A stretch of DNA of 64,000 bases from Legionella maioricensis (GCF_023618015.1 NZ_JAJKBJ010000001.1:124001-188000); one strand, 5' to 3'. Counted from the stretch's first letter, positions 26,415-36,683 are shown. Numbers and translations: made by a program. The notes: generated by a model from the letters alone, not told the origin.

Positions 26415-28856
26415 TTAATGTGCATGTAAATCATTATTTTTAATTTTTTTAGATCTTTTACCTGCGACAGGGTCAGGTTGTACATTTGTTGGCTTATTTA
26501 GCCAAGGACTGCGTTGTAAAGCGAGCTCAAGCACCTGTTCAATGGTCTTAACGGGATGAATAGTTAGCTTACGCAAAACATTATCTGGAATCTCTTCCAG
26601 ATCTTTTACATTGTCCTCAGGGATAAGTACATGTTTAATTCCTCCCCTATGAGCAGCTAATAATTTTTCTTTTAAGCCCCCTATAGGCAATACTTGCCCG
26701 CGCAACGTAATTTCTCCAGTCATCGCTACATCAGCTTTAACGGGAATTTGCGTTACAACAGACACCAGTACCGTACACATACCTATACCAGCACTTGGCC
26801 CATCTTTAGGAGTCGCCCCTTCTGGTACATGAACATGGAAGTCATTTTTCTCATAAAAGTCATCTGGCAAGCCCAATTTGCTGGCTCGACTTCTCACTAC
26901 AGTCATAGCTGCATGAATGGACTCTTGCATCACTTCGCCCAATTGACCGGTATGAGTCACTTTCCCCTTACCTGGCATCATAGACGCTTCAATCGTCAGT
27001 AATTCACCACCCACACTCGTCCAGGCCAATCCTGTAACCTGTCCAACCTGATCAAATTCTTCGGCTAATCCATATCTGAATTTCTTTACGCCCAAAAATT
27101 TTTCAATATTACTAATGGTTACATTCACTTTCTTGGTTTTTTTACTGGATAATATATCTTTAACCACTTTTCTGCAGACGCTGGCGATATCTCTCTCCAG
27201 ATTACGTACCCCCGCCTCTCGAGTATAATGGCGAATTATGTCTCTGATGGCCCCTTCACTAATTGTAATTTCATTATTATTCAAACCATTCAATACAATT
27301 TGTTTCGGTACCAGATATTTCTCAGCAATACTTACTTTTTCATCCTCTGTATAGCCAGCCAATCGGATGACCTCCATCCGATCTAAGAGTGGTGCAGGAA
27401 TTTCCAAAGAATTAGCTGTTGCAATAAACATGACATCACTTAAATCATAATCAACTTCCAGATAATGATCACTAAATGTATGATTTTGTTCGGGATCTAA
27501 TACTTCTAATAAAGCAGAAGCAGGATCACCACGGAAATCCATTGCCATTTTATCGACTTCATCCAACATAATTAGAGGATTTTTAACCCCTGCCTTACAC
27601 AGTTTCTGAATAATTTTCCCTGGCATAGAGCCTATATAAGTTCTTCTATGACCACGAATTTCAGCCTCATCTCGAACACCACCCAAAGCGATACGAATAA
27701 ATGTTCGCCCAGTAGCATTTGCAATGGATTGTCCTAAAGAAGTTTTACCTACCCCTGGAGGACCAACCAAACATAAGATGGGTCCTTTCAAGCGTTTTAC
27801 TCTTTGTTGGACCGCCAAATATTCAATAATACGTTCTTTAACCCGTTCTAATCCATGATGCTCTTTATCAAGTAATTGTTCTGCTTTACGTAAATCAAAT
27901 TGAATTTTATTTTTCTTTTTCCAGGGAACCATCAACATCCAATCAAGATAATTACGAATAACGGTTGCTTCAGCGGACATTGGGGACATCATTTTTAATT
28001 TATGTAATTCGGCGAGCGATTTTTCTTTTGCTTCTTTTGGCATCCCTGCTTTATTAATCGAACTTTCTAATTGATCAATTTCGTTGCCTTCTTCACCCAA
28101 CTCACCCAGTTCTTTCTGAATCGCCTTCATCTGTTCATTAAGATAATATTCGCGTTGGCTTTTTTCCATTTGACGCTTCACTCTGCCTCTTACACGTTTT
28201 TCAACATGGAGCAGATCAATTTCATTTTCTATAGCTGCCATCAAACGTTCTAAACGAACGCCAACATCATTAGTCTCGAGCAGTTCCTGTTTATCATCAA
28301 CCTTAAGCGTTAAATGAGCTGCAATGGTGTCAGCGAGACGACCAGGTTCCTCAATGCCCGCTAAGGGTGATAATACTTCGGGAGGAATTTTTTTATTAAG
28401 TTTAATATATTGCTCAAATTGGGACATTAATGAGCGCATTAAAATGCCAATTTCTTGCTCTTGCAGAGCAGAGCTCACTTCTTCGATTGGTTCTAACGAC
28501 GCCTCTAAATACCCTTTATCCTGCGTATATTCAATAACTCTGGCACGTTGCTCCCCCTCAACCAACACTTTTACCGTGCCATCAGGCAATTTCAGCAATT
28601 GTAATACACTAGATAAAGTGCCCACTTGATAAATGTCTTCAGGAGCAGGATCATCATTGGCTGATTTACGCTGGGCAACTAAAAAGATCTGCTTTGCATC
28701 AATCATTGCCGCTTCCAAGGCTTTAATTGATTTACCACGACCGACAAAAAGAGGAATAACCATATGAGGATAAACCACTACGTCTCTTAATGGTAATACA
28801 GGTAAGTTAGACATTTTTACAGTCTCATTCGATATCATTTCATTTTCAATAGACAT
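26415..28856 (-). CDS. lon: ATP-dependent Lon protease
   Basis: An 813-residue cytoplasmic AAA+ protease for damaged and regulatory proteins. The N-terminal substrate domain starts LPVLPLRDVVVYPHMVIPLF, the Walker A loop GPPGVGKTSLGQSIA is near residue 360, Walker B is PLIMLDEVDK, and the Ser-Lys proteolytic dyad lies in PKDGPSAGIGM near 685 and a Lys in GGLKEKLLAAHRGG near 728. AAGGG precedes the ATG by six to seven bases. It lies after clpX with about 250 bases between, and hupB follows. Confidence 0.97.
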   Translation of the reverse strand: MSIENEMISNETVKMSNLPVLPLRDVVVYPHMVIPLFVGRGKSIKALEAAMIDAKQIFLVAQRKSANDDPAPEDIYQVGTLSSVLQLLKLPDGTVKVLVEGEQRARVIEYTQDKGYLEASLEPIEEVSSALQEQEIGILMRSLMSQFEQYIKLNKKIPPEVLSPLAGIEEPGRLADTIAAHLTLKVDDKQELLETNDVGVRLERLMAAIENEIDLLHVEKRVRGRVKRQMEKSQREYYLNEQMKAIQKELGELGEEGNEIDQLESSINKAGMPKEAKEKSLAELHKLKMMSPMSAEATVIRNYLDWMLMVPWKKKNKIQFDLRKAEQLLDKEHHGLERVKERIIEYLAVQQRVKRLKGPILCLVGPPGVGKTSLGQSIANATGRTFIRIALGGVRDEAEIRGHRRTYIGSMPGKIIQKLCKAGVKNPLIMLDEVDKMAMDFRGDPASALLEVLDPEQNHTFSDHYLEVDYDLSDVMFIATANSLEIPAPLLDRMEVIRLAGYTEDEKVSIAEKYLVPKQIVLNGLNNNEITISEGAIRDIIRHYTREAGVRNLERDIASVCRKVVKDILSSKKTKKVNVTISNIEKFLGVKKFRYGLAEEFDQVGQVTGLAWTSVGGELLTIEASMMPGKGKVTHTGQLGEVMQESIHAAMTVVRSRASKLGLPDDFYEKNDFHVHVPEGATPKDGPSAGIGMCTVLVSVVTQIPVKADVAMTGEITLRGQVLPIGGLKEKLLAAHRGGIKHVLIPEDNVKDLEEIPDNVLRKLTIHPVKTIEQVLELALQRSPWLNKPTNVQPDPVAGKRSKKIKNNDLHAH

Positions 28857-29072
28857 GATGAACCCTTATTCAAACGAAAAGCCTTAATTATAGTTTTTTT
28901 GCTGCGTTTTTTATGAGTATACAGATATTAGGGCCTAGGAACAATTCGTTACATGAGCACTAAGTTATTGATATTTTTTAAGAGCTTAACCAGCCTGCAC
29001 AAAATTTTTTAAACAAACGTATCACTATGACAAAAAATTTATTTCTATTTATTTAAAGAGGGATGAAATTTA

Positions 29073-29100
29073 ATTTCCGCAGCAAAGACACTGCGGAAAT
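29073..29100. terminator. Hairpin downstream of clpX
   Basis: A ten-base stem, ATTTCCGCAG/CTGCGGAAAT, with an eight-base loop, 12 bases after the clpX stop. The minus-strand tail is only moderately T-rich (TTAAATTTC), so it is a probable clpX terminator. The rest of 28857-29072 is the lon promoter region with TATAAT near 28885. Confidence 0.6.
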
Positions 29101-29111
29101 TTTTGAACTAC

Positions 29112-30386
29112 TTATTCTTTACTACCTGATGCACTTTTCATCTCATCTTGTTCATAAATGAGAATAGGCTTGGATAAATTATTAACTACACTCTCATCAA
29201 TAACCACCTTATTCACACCTTCAAGAGAAGGTAATTCATACATGGTGTCTAAAAGAATATTTTCAAGTATAGCTCTCAACCCACGAGCACCCATTTTTCT
29301 ATCCAGCGCCTTTTTAGCGATCGCAACCAAGGCTTCTTCCCTAAACTCAAGATCAACACCTTCCATTTTGAAAAGAGATTGAAATTGCTTTGTTAATGCA
29401 TTTTTAGGGCTGGTCAAGATATCGATCAAAGCGGCTTCATCAAGTTCTTGCAACGTAGTAACAACTGGTAAACGACCTACAAATTCAGGAATTAATCCAT
29501 ATTTAATTAAATCATCTGATTCCAATTGACTTAGAACTTTCGAAACCTCATCACTAGTATCTTTTTTATTCTTTAATTGAGCAGAAAATCCGATACCAGA
29601 TTTGTCGCTTCGTTCTCTTATCACTTTTTCCAAACCTGCAAAAGCGCCACCACAGATGAATAAAATATTTGACGTATCGACCTGCAAAAATTCTTGTTGC
29701 GGGTGTTTACGGCCACCTTGTGGAGGAACAGAAGCAATAGTTCCTTCAATTAATTTGAGCAAAGCTTGCTGAACACCCTCTCCAGATACATCTCTGGTTA
29801 TGGACGGATTATCTGATTTGCGCGAAATCTTATCAATTTCATCAATGTAAACAATACCTTGTTGTGCCTTATCTACATCGTAATCGCATTTTTGCAATAG
29901 TTTCTGAATTATATTTTCAACATCCTCACCAACATAGCCCGCCTCAGTAAGCGTAGTTGCATCAGCCATAGCAAAGGGAACATTGAGAATGCGAGCTAAG
30001 GTTTGCGCCAGAAGAGTCTTACCACTACCAGTTGGACCAATAAGTAAAATATTACTTTTTCCAAGCTCAACCCCATCTTCACTTTTATGTTGTAAGCGTT
30101 TGTAATGATTATAAACAGCTACTGATAAAACTTTCTTGGCATGCGGTTGTCCTATGACATATTCATCCAGGAAATTAGAAATTTCTTTTGGTGGAGGTAA
30201 ATGTGTTTCTGTCTCTTCATGAGTTTCATGAGTCTCTTCTCGAATTATATCATTACACAATTCAACACATTCATCACAAACGAACACGGAAGGACCAGCA
30301 ATTAATTTTTTAACTTCATGCTGACTCTTACCACAAAAAGAACAATACAGAACTTTATCCCCACTTCCGTTACCGGATTTACTCAT
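29112..30386 (-). CDS. clpX: ClpX, ATPase subunit of ClpXP
   Basis: A 424-residue AAA+ unfoldase. The N-terminal zinc-binding domain has [11 protein letters not shown] and VCDECVELC; the Walker A loop is [15 protein letters not shown], Walker [10 protein letters not shown], and sensor and pore residues follow the family (GYVGEDVEN). It recognises tagged proteins and feeds them to ClpP. The frame extends 21 codons upstream, but the Met at 30386 has AAGGGG upstream and matches the family start. Downstream of clpP on the same strand with a hairpin between. Confidence 0.96.
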   Translation of the reverse strand: MSKSGNGSGDKVLYCSFCGKSQHEVKKLIAGPSVFVCDECVELCNDIIREETHETHEETETHLPPPKEISNFLDEYVIGQPHAKKVLSVAVYNHYKRLQHKSEDGVELGKSNILLIGPTGSGKTLLAQTLARILNVPFAMADATTLTEAGYVGEDVENIIQKLLQKCDYDVDKAQQGIVYIDEIDKISRKSDNPSITRDVSGEGVQQALLKLIEGTIASVPPQGGRKHPQQEFLQVDTSNILFICGGAFAGLEKVIRERSDKSGIGFSAQLKNKKDTSDEVSKVLSQLESDDLIKYGLIPEFVGRLPVVTTLQELDEAALIDILTSPKNALTKQFQSLFKMEGVDLEFREEALVAIAKKALDRKMGARGLRAILENILLDTMYELPSLEGVNKVVIDESVVNNLSKPILIYEQDEMKSASGSKE

Positions 30387-30478
30387 AACCAAACCCCTTC
30401 TTACAGCTATTACACAAAAAAAGTAATATACATGTAAAATTTTAGTCAATCAGGAAAAGATACGCCACTTTATTTGTG

Positions 30479-30506
30479 CCAATCCGGTATTACCCCACCG
30501 GATTGG
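30479..30506. terminator. Hairpin between clpP and clpX
   Basis: A ten-base stem, CCAATCCGGT/ACCGGATTGG, with an eight-base loop. The following minus-strand bases (CACAAATAAAG) are not a T run, so it may be a partial terminator or an RNA processing/stability element that adjusts clpX relative to clpP. Confidence 0.5.
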
Positions 30507-30528
30507 CCTAAAAGTATCTACTTAATAA

Positions 30529-31170
30529 TTACTCAGCTTTGCCAGCTAACAACTCTCTATCGTAGAGTACTTTATCAATTAATCCGTAATCAGCAGCCTG
30601 TGTAGCACTCATGAAATTATCACGCTCTGTATCGCGCATAATTTGATCTGATGTTTTTCCTGTATGTTTAGCCATAATGCTATTCAAACGCTCTCTTACA
30701 GCTAGAGTTTCACGAGCATGAATTTCAATATCTGTAGCCTGACCTCTGTAACCACCTAAAGGTTGATGAATCATCACTCGAGAATTAGGCAAACAGAACC
30801 TTTTGCCATCAGCTCCGGCACAAAGCAATAGGGCTGCAGCACTTGCTGCCTGCCCTATACATAAAGTACTCACATCTGGCTTGATAAACTGCATGGTATC
30901 GTAAATTGCAAGACCTGCAGTGACTACACCACCAGGAGAATTGATATAAAGTGATATATCTTTCTCAGGATTTTCAGACTCAAGAAACAACAATTGAGCA
31001 ACAACCAAATTAGCCATGTGATCTTCAACTTCACCCAATAGAAATATGATACGTTCTTTCAATAATCTTGAGTAAATATCATAAGAGCGCTCACCGCGAG
31101 ATGTTTGCTCAATTACCATTGGAACTAATCCACTAGCATTGCGTATTATGTTATCTGAATAACCCGGCAT
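30529..31170 (-). CDS. clpP: ClpP serine protease
   Basis: A 213-residue subunit of the tetradecameric protease chamber that partners ClpX. Catalytic Ser lies in [11 protein letters not shown] (near 110) and catalytic His in [10 protein letters not shown] (near 135), with [17 protein letters not shown] as the oxyanion-loop strand. The start codon is two bases after the trigger-factor stop, so tig and clpP form an operon. Confidence 0.97.
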   Translation of the reverse strand: MPGYSDNIIRNASGLVPMVIEQTSRGERSYDIYSRLLKERIIFLLGEVEDHMANLVVAQLLFLESENPEKDISLYINSPGGVVTAGLAIYDTMQFIKPDVSTLCIGQAASAAALLLCAGADGKRFCLPNSRVMIHQPLGGYRGQATDIEIHARETLAVRERLNSIMAKHTGKTSDQIMRDTERDNFMSATQAADYGLIDKVLYDRELLAGKAE

Positions 31171-31172
31171 GC

Positions 31173-32504
31173 TTATTCTCCTTTGTTTTCAGTGTCCTTT
31201 TTAGGATTCATCACTGAGTCGTAATCCATAGTCTTATGTTTCAGTTTGGCATCCGCACCTATTTTCTCTGCGACCAAATCTTCCATCACTAAAGCTTCAA
31301 TTTCAGCCAAATGTTCTTTGCTGCCTTGGTACCAAGCGCGAAGCTCATCTGGACTTTCATAAGCACTGGCAAATTTATCAATCATTGCATTCACTTTATC
31401 TTTGTCAGCTGTTATTTGATGCTTTTTAACATATTCTGAAAAGAGTAAACCAAGATGAACACGACGCATTGCCTGCTCTTCAAACAATTCTCTTGGGAAA
31501 TCAGGAATTTGTTCATTTTCTTTGTGCTCATGTCCAAACAGGCGATGATACATGTCATGTTTCAAGTGTTCGATTTCTTTATCTATTAATGCGAGTGGTA
31601 AATCAATTTTATTCACTTTCATCAATGCATCGAACAATTTTTCTCTGTTCATCATACCGACGCGTCTTTCTAATTCACGAGTCATGTTGTCTTTAATGTC
31701 TTTACTCAGTGCTTCAACGCCACCTGTCTTGATATTAAATTTTTCAGCAAAAGCGTCATTCAGCTCAGGTAATTTACCTTCCATGACTTTTTGAATGGTA
31801 ATTTTAAATGTAGCTTCTTTGCCGGCTAAATCTTTATGGCCGTAATCTGCAGGGAAAGTAACTTTAATATCAAAAGGCTTATCTTTTTTACCACCGATAA
31901 TTCCATCTTCGAATCCTGGAATCATTGCACCGGAACCAATAACTAATTCATGACCTTCGGCGCTACCACCTTCAAAAGGTTTATCGTCCAGAAAGCCTTG
32001 GAAATCAATAACTACTTTATCGCCTTTTTTAACAGCATGAGACACTTCATGCCATTCTTTATTTTGCTCTCGTAGTTTTTCCAGCATGTCTTTTACGTCT
32101 TTGTCAGTAACCTCAGAACGTATTAATTCAACTGGAGCTTGATTAAGTTCAGCAATTTCAAATGTAGGAAATACTTCAAATACAGCGGTGTATCTAAAAT
32201 CTTTACCTGCTTCAAGTTGTTCGGGTTCAACAGATGGGTAACCGGCTGGAACCAGCTCATTCTTTTGAAGTGCTTCATATAAAGTAGATTGAACCATTTC
32301 TCTGGCAACCTCTTCACGAACGCTATCTGAATAACGGCTTTTAACAACATCCATGGGCACTTTGCCAGGACGGAAACCGTCAATTTTAACTTTGCGAGCA
32401 AGATTTCTGAGACGCAAGCTCACTTCTTCCTCAACTTTCTCTGTAGGCACAGAAACTGTCACCTTACGCTCCAAACCTTTTAGGGTCTCAACAGAAACTT
32501 GCAT
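31173..32504 (-). CDS. tig: Trigger factor, ribosome-associated chaperone
   Basis: A 443-residue chaperone and prolyl isomerase that meets nascent chains at the ribosome exit. The ribosome-binding loop is GFRPGKVP near residue 44, the FKBP-like domain ([20 protein letters not shown]) is near 160-240, and the C-terminal arms are helical. The open frame begins at a TTG, but the ATG at 32504 has AAGAGGTG eight bases upstream. First gene of the tig-clpP-clpX block, downstream of four tRNA genes. Confidence 0.96.
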   Translation of the reverse strand: MQVSVETLKGLERKVTVSVPTEKVEEEVSLRLRNLARKVKIDGFRPGKVPMDVVKSRYSDSVREEVAREMVQSTLYEALQKNELVPAGYPSVEPEQLEAGKDFRYTAVFEVFPTFEIAELNQAPVELIRSEVTDKDVKDMLEKLREQNKEWHEVSHAVKKGDKVVIDFQGFLDDKPFEGGSAEGHELVIGSGAMIPGFEDGIIGGKKDKPFDIKVTFPADYGHKDLAGKEATFKITIQKVMEGKLPELNDAFAEKFNIKTGGVEALSKDIKDNMTRELERRVGMMNREKLFDALMKVNKIDLPLALIDKEIEHLKHDMYHRLFGHEHKENEQIPDFPRELFEEQAMRRVHLGLLFSEYVKKHQITADKDKVNAMIDKFASAYESPDELRAWYQGSKEHLAEIEALVMEDLVAEKIGADAKLKHKTMDYDSVMNPKKDTENKGE

Positions 32505-32533
32505 CAATTCACCTCTTGGAAATTATCATGAAA

Positions 32534-32619
32534 TGGTGCGAAAGGAGAGACTCGAACTCTCACGGGTTGCCCCGCTGGAACCTAAATCCAGTGCGTCTAC
32601 CAATTCCGCCACTTTCGCA
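32534..32619 (-). tRNA. tRNA-Leu(TAG)
   Basis: An 86-base tRNA with the long variable arm of class II tRNAs and an encoded CCA. The anticodon loop TTTAGGT gives TAG, and the acceptor stem TGCGAAA pairs with TTTCGCA. Confidence 0.96.
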
Positions 32620-32702
32620 AATCAGGTTGGATTATCAATCAGTAATTCAGTCTTGTAAAGAGTCAGATGGAATCTTTAGCGGTAGACTTTTTTTGTAACA
32701 TA

Positions 32703-32779
32703 TGGGGTGAACGATGGGACTCGAACCCACGACAACCGGGATCACAACCCGGGGCTCTACCAACTGAGCTACGCTCACC
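32703..32779 (-). tRNA. tRNA-His(GTG)
   Basis: A 77-base tRNA with the extra 5' G opposite discriminator C that marks histidine tRNAs. The anticodon loop TTGTGAT gives GTG, and CCA is encoded. Confidence 0.96.
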
Positions 32780-32819
32780 ATAAATTATTACCAGCAATAA
32801 TTATTAACAATTTGACGGC

Positions 32820-32896
32820 TGGTGCGCCCGGCAGGATTCGAACCTGCTACCCTCGGCTTAGAAGGCCGATGCTCTATCCAGATGAGCTACGGGCGC
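32820..32896 (-). tRNA. tRNA-Arg(TCT)
   Basis: A 77-base cloverleaf with encoded CCA. The anticodon loop CTTCTAA gives TCT, and the acceptor stem is GCGCCCG/CGGGCGC. Confidence 0.96.
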
Positions 32897-32901
32897 TAAT
32901 A

Positions 32902-32978
32902 TGGTCGGGGAGGAGGGATTCGAACCCCCGACATCCTGCTCCCAAAGCAGGCGCGCTACCAGACTGCGCTACACCCCG
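32902..32978 (-). tRNA. tRNA-Pro(TGG)
   Basis: A 77-base cloverleaf with encoded CCA. The anticodon loop TTTGGGA gives TGG, and the acceptor stem is CGGGGTG pairing with the opposite C-rich strand with one G-T type mismatch. It is the first of four clustered tRNA genes read toward tig. Confidence 0.95.
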
Positions 32979-33171
32979 TTACCCGTCCCAAGGACAGAGC
33001 GCAGATAATACTAGGTGATATCCTCAAGGTCAATATCCTAAACCATTAAATTTTCATTCATTTCAAATTTATTAGTAAAATTGAAATATCTTTATCCAAA
33101 ATAAACTGTTTCTATCTAAATAAGGCATTTTCAGCTAGCATTAATTATTATTTTTTTTACTTACAGATACT

Positions 33172-34392
33172 ATGAAAATCAAATTACTTCCTTTATTTGA
33201 CAATCTGACCCATTTACACAGAAACCATGAAAACGTACAAATCCCTGACCCCCGCTTTCAGAATGACTTTAATTACACGTTAAGTTTTCTAAAAAGCTAT
33301 ACGGGAAGCCAGGGAACATTTAACAGTTACAGGCGAGAAGCGGAACGTTTATTACAATGGTCCTGGTTGATTAAAAATAAAACCATAGACGAACTAAAAC
33401 GCGATGATATAGAACAATACATCCATTTTTGTCAAAGCCCACCTAAATCATGGATAAGCTTAAAAAAAGTTCCTCGCTTTATTGAAAAAGATGGGCAACG
33501 CATCCCTAATGAAGAATGGCGTCCCTTTGTTGCATCTGTTAGTAAGTCAGCGAGAAAAAATGGACAGACGGCCAGCATCGAGCAATTTAATTTATCTCAA
33601 GGGGCCACGCAGGAAATATTTGCCATTTTGAGTACTTTATTCAATTTTTTAATCGCGGAAGAATATTTGACCTCTAACCCTGTCGCATTAATTCGTCAAA
33701 AAAGTAAATTTATTCGCAAGCGACAGCAAAATGCTCCTGTGCGACGATTAAGCATAGTGCAATGGAATGCTGTTTTGCATGCTGCTGAGTCGCTGGCCAG
33801 TGACTCGCCAGAAAAACATGAAAGAACCCGGTTTATGTTAAGTCTGTTATTTGGTATGTATTTGCGTATTTCCGAGCTGGCGGCAAGCGACCGCTGGATC
33901 CCCAGTATGAATGATTTTGCCAAAGACAGTAATGGACACTGGTGGTTCACCACAGTAGGTAAAGGAAATAAGGAAAGACAGGTTGCCGTTAGTGAAGAAA
34001 TGCTAGAATGTTTAACCCGTTGGCGCCTTTTTTTAGGGTTAACTCCCTTACCCTCACCAGCAGACAACTCCCCTCTTCTGCCCAAAATACGTGGCAATGG
34101 GCCTTTGAGTGATACCGCCCCTATTCGACGAATTATCCAGCGATGCTTTGATTTGGCTGCAGAACAACTTAGACACAGTGGTCATGCTGAAGAAGCCGAT
34201 AATTTATCAGCAGCTACAGTTCATTGGCTCAGACACACAGGTATCTCGGAGGATGTGAAAATTCGGCCTCGTGAACATGTTCGAGATGATGCAGGACATA
34301 GCTCCAGTGCTACAACCGATCGTTATATAGATATTGAAAATCAGGCTCGTTATCAGTCTGCACGAAAAAAAACTATAGAGCCTGTTGAATAA
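33172..34392 (+). CDS. Tyrosine-type site-specific recombinase
   Basis: A 406-residue phage-integrase-family protein with the full catalytic set: Arg232 in YLRISELAAS, a Lys in VGKGNKERQVAV near 265, His351 and Arg354 in HWLRHTGIS, His376 in DAGHSSSATT and nucleophilic Tyr385 in DRYIDIE. A SAM-like N-terminal core-binding domain spans about 30-170. It starts 190 bases beyond the 5' side of the tRNA-Pro gene. Integrases usually sit at the 3' end of the tRNA they target, so this may be a resident chromosomal recombinase rather than an island integrase. No flanking direct repeat was found. Confidence 0.88.
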   Translation: MKIKLLPLFDNLTHLHRNHENVQIPDPRFQNDFNYTLSFLKSYTGSQGTFNSYRREAERLLQWSWLIKNKTIDELKRDDIEQYIHFCQSPPKSWISLKKVPRFIEKDGQRIPNEEWRPFVASVSKSARKNGQTASIEQFNLSQGATQEIFAILSTLFNFLIAEEYLTSNPVALIRQKSKFIRKRQQNAPVRRLSIVQWNAVLHAAESLASDSPEKHERTRFMLSLLFGMYLRISELAASDRWIPSMNDFAKDSNGHWWFTTVGKGNKERQVAVSEEMLECLTRWRLFLGLTPLPSPADNSPLLPKIRGNGPLSDTAPIRRIIQRCFDLAAEQLRHSGHAEEADNLSAATVHWLRHTGISEDVKIRPREHVRDDAGHSSSATTDRYIDIENQARYQSARKKTIEPVE

Positions 34393-34454
34393 AGTTATTC
34401 GGGACTCTAGGCATTTCGGAGGCAGGTCGTTCGCAGCCGATGTGCTGGCGAGTC

Positions 34455-34483
34455 GATTTCGGGGCTGGCTCGCCCCCGAAATC
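34455..34483 (+). terminator. Hairpin after the recombinase gene
   Basis: A ten-base perfect stem, GATTTCGGGG/CCCCGAAATC, with a nine-base loop, followed by TTTCACG. Flanking GTGCTGGC and GCCAGTGC extend the dyad imperfectly to about 34442-34500. It may be a repeat element acting as a bidirectional terminator between convergent genes. Confidence 0.6.
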
Positions 34484-34526
34484 TTTCACGAGCCAGTGCT
34501 ATCCTTAAAAACATTTACTAAATTTA

Positions 34527-35687
34527 TTAAATAGACGCCCCTCTTGGACGCATTCTATAAACCTCTTCCCAGTGTTTGTCTGGTGAAACCATCTGGCGAG
34601 GAAAGAAACTTGGGAGCATTTTTGCAGAGTATAATGTAGAGGTCTTCTCCCTCTGATGACCTCGGGGTGAAACGGGGGCAGAGGAGGAATTAGCAATAGT
34701 GATCTCATCCTCTTCACTTTTATAACTCTTAGATATTTTACTGTAGGTTTTCTCTGAGTGTTCGGGCAAACTGGCTGCAGGTTGAGACTTTTCATTTGCA
34801 ATGGATACTAAAACAACCATTTTAGCTTCTTCGAAGGACGCTATTGCTTTCTCAACCTTTTTTATGCTGCGCTGACAGCGCGCAAGCTTAGCCTTTTTTT
34901 CTGCCAAGAGAGCCTTTAAAGGTTCAGAATCTTTATCTTCCTCTATTTTTCTTTTTAACCTGCAGATCCTATTATTTAGAATTTGAACTTCTTTAACGAA
35001 ACGGCTTTTCTTGTCCTGGGCCTGCTCTATGTTCTCGTTAAAAGTATTGATGTCTCTAAAACGTAATAGCAAAGGAGTGAAACTCTTTTCATGCTTCTGA
35101 TCTTCAATGTAATGGCGTAATGCCGCAGTGTTTTGACGAGGTGAGTTAAGTTGGCACATGCGGTTATATTCCCTAAGTAACGCAAGAGGCAATCCATGCT
35201 CTAGTTGAGGAGTAGCAAGGGCCTGCAAGTTAGTAAAAACAAGTTGAAACCCCTCGTAGGATCCATTTTTAAGCAACAGGCTAGACACACTTATCCAGCG
35301 TCTAAATGCACTTAATTGCGCGTCAGGTGATCCTTTATGCTGATTAATATCTTGTTTGACAAAGAAGGATAGATGGGCATGCACCTCATAATATTTTTTT
35401 ACCGCAGCATTCGCTTTAGCAGGATTTCCAAATCCAGAAGCAGTCCTAAAATCGTTAATAGGAATGTTCAAAAAAGCCCTACGCAGCTTATTGTCCACCA
35501 ACTGAACATAATCCCATACTATATTATTTTCGATAAAGCCATACTGCCGATGGTTTTGTTTTTTACGAGCTATTCCTCGCTGGACATCTCGCTTGGCAAT
35601 GGCCTCATCTAATTTTTTTGATGCCATAGGTTGTTCCCAAAACTTGGGCTTTTCAGTCAATAAGTCAGTGAACGCATTCTTACTCAT
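34527..35687 (-). CDS. RasGEF-domain-like protein, candidate Dot/Icm effector
   Basis: A 386-residue protein. Residues 55-215 follow the eukaryotic Cdc25/RasGEF layout: VWDYVQLVDNKLRRAFLNIP (first helix), PAKANAAVKKYYEVHAHLSF, AFRRWISVSSLLLKNGSYEG then FQLVFTNLQALATPQLEHG, LNSPRQNTAALRHYI and PLLLRFRDINTF, which correspond to the 'filter Ras guanine exchange' helices and the P-x-x-x-x-x-x-D-[IL] end. Residues 215-300 are coiled coil; the tail is Ser/Glu-rich with EE close to the end. Such a domain would activate a host small GTPase; L. pneumophila is known to have RasGEF effectors. GAGGA lies six bases before the ATG. Single gene. Domain call needs a profile search. Confidence 0.7.
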   Translation of the reverse strand: MSKNAFTDLLTEKPKFWEQPMASKKLDEAIAKRDVQRGIARKKQNHRQYGFIENNIVWDYVQLVDNKLRRAFLNIPINDFRTASGFGNPAKANAAVKKYYEVHAHLSFFVKQDINQHKGSPDAQLSAFRRWISVSSLLLKNGSYEGFQLVFTNLQALATPQLEHGLPLALLREYNRMCQLNSPRQNTAALRHYIEDQKHEKSFTPLLLRFRDINTFNENIEQAQDKKSRFVKEVQILNNRICRLKRKIEEDKDSEPLKALLAEKKAKLARCQRSIKKVEKAIASFEEAKMVVLVSIANEKSQPAASLPEHSEKTYSKISKSYKSEEDEITIANSSSAPVSPRGHQREKTSTLYSAKMLPSFFPRQMVSPDKHWEEVYRMRPRGASI

Positions 35688-35868
35688 CAGTTCCTCGCAT
35701 TTAAGATTAAATACAATTGTCTATTAGGGGGGCTTTCCATAAAAGAATTATACTTTAATTATGGTAAATTAGAGTATACACATTATTAAGGTATTTTATT
35801 TATTAGCAATAGGGTTGGCTGTCGTGCAGCTCAGCGAGATTATAATACTCATTCAAGCAGCAACGTAA

Positions 35869-35890
35869 GTCGGGCAACAAATTGCCCGAC
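35869..35890. repeat. REP-like palindrome, copy 1
   Basis: GTCGGGCAA, CAAA, TTGCCCGAC: a perfect nine-base stem. The same palindrome with a different loop occurs at 43803-43824, and both have a similar flank (CGTAaGTCGGG/CGTAgGTCGGG on one side). It lies in the gap between two minus-strand orphans. Confidence 0.6.
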
Positions 35891-35953
35891 ATCGAGCTAT
35901 TTAGGTTTTGCCCTACTCGAAATTGGGCGTCGTTAAAACCGTTCGTCGTTGCT

Positions 35954-36238
35954 TCATTGTAAAGTTTCGCCATCCCCTAGTGTCAAATAATAACGCTCTA
36001 AATCAACTATTGAACTCCTCAACACTGTTATTTGTGCTTGTATAATGTCTTCTGTACTAATCCATTGTTGACCATTTGCACGTTTATTTAATTCAATGCG
36101 TGTGTTTAATAAAAATTGGGCGATAGTTGCTTGAATACTGGCGCTTATTTCATCTTCGTGCGGTTTCGATTCCTCAAGAAATTTTTGGATTAATTCCTGA
36201 TTATTTTGTATGAATTCGCTTTGTGTTTCTTGGGTCAT
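35954..36238 (-). CDS. Small helical orphan protein
   Basis: Ninety-four residues, nearly all helical and acidic (MTQETQSEFIQNNQELIQKF, then ESKPHEDEISASIQATIAQF). GAGGT is about six bases before the Met at 36238, so the longer frame starting at 36292 is not used. No family recognised, no signal peptide. Might be a secretion chaperone-like or regulatory protein by size and composition, but that is not supported further. Confidence 0.55.
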   Translation of the reverse strand: MTQETQSEFIQNNQELIQKFLEESKPHEDEISASIQATIAQFLLNTRIELNKRANGQQWISTEDIIQAQITVLRSSIVDLERYYLTLGDGETLQ

Positions 36239-36683
36239 ATTTACCTCATTAATTTCTATTTCAATACCTTTGCACATCCGTTTAATAGTCATTCAAGTTT
36301 AAACATTAATTCTTCTGGTTTGTCTCCATAAGCTAACCGTATACCCATTAGTTGGCTGTGTATTTTATATCTTCCTTCCCTTGTCTATCAATTTTTCAGT
36401 AAAGAAGGTTAATCTAATTGTTTTGGTTTATTGAATATGTGGCATAACTATAATACACATCATGAAATATTTATTGCTTTTGTAGTAGTTAGGGTCTCTT
36501 TAGTGACAACTTTGTTAGTATAATACCTTTTTAGCAAGTGAAATTATGTAATATTGAATGAAGCTATTTACAGAGCATCCTAGATTTTTAGATATTACGC
36601 GGGTATTAAAAAAGACATTTGGTAAAGAAATTCCAGATGCTATGGATGCTAACGATTTACACAATATGCTAACAAGATGACTC
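36239..36683. other. Intergenic stretch with a 40-codon open frame
   Basis: On the plus strand an ATG at 36558 opens 40 codons to 36680, reading MKLFTEHPRFLDITRVLKKT then FGKEIPDAMDANDLHNMLTR. It looks protein-like but has no ribosome site and an in-frame stop just before the ATG, so it is likelier a relic of a C-terminus. Nothing else seen. Confidence 0.3.

Noticed and set aside
32353-33018. Several plus-strand frames across the tRNA cluster
   Set aside because: They run antisense through four tRNA genes and the start of tig; the tRNA cloverleaves explain the sequence.
32902-34392. Integrative island inserted at tRNA-Pro
   Set aside because: The recombinase lies on the 5' side of the tRNA gene and I found no repeat of the tRNA 3' end in the window.
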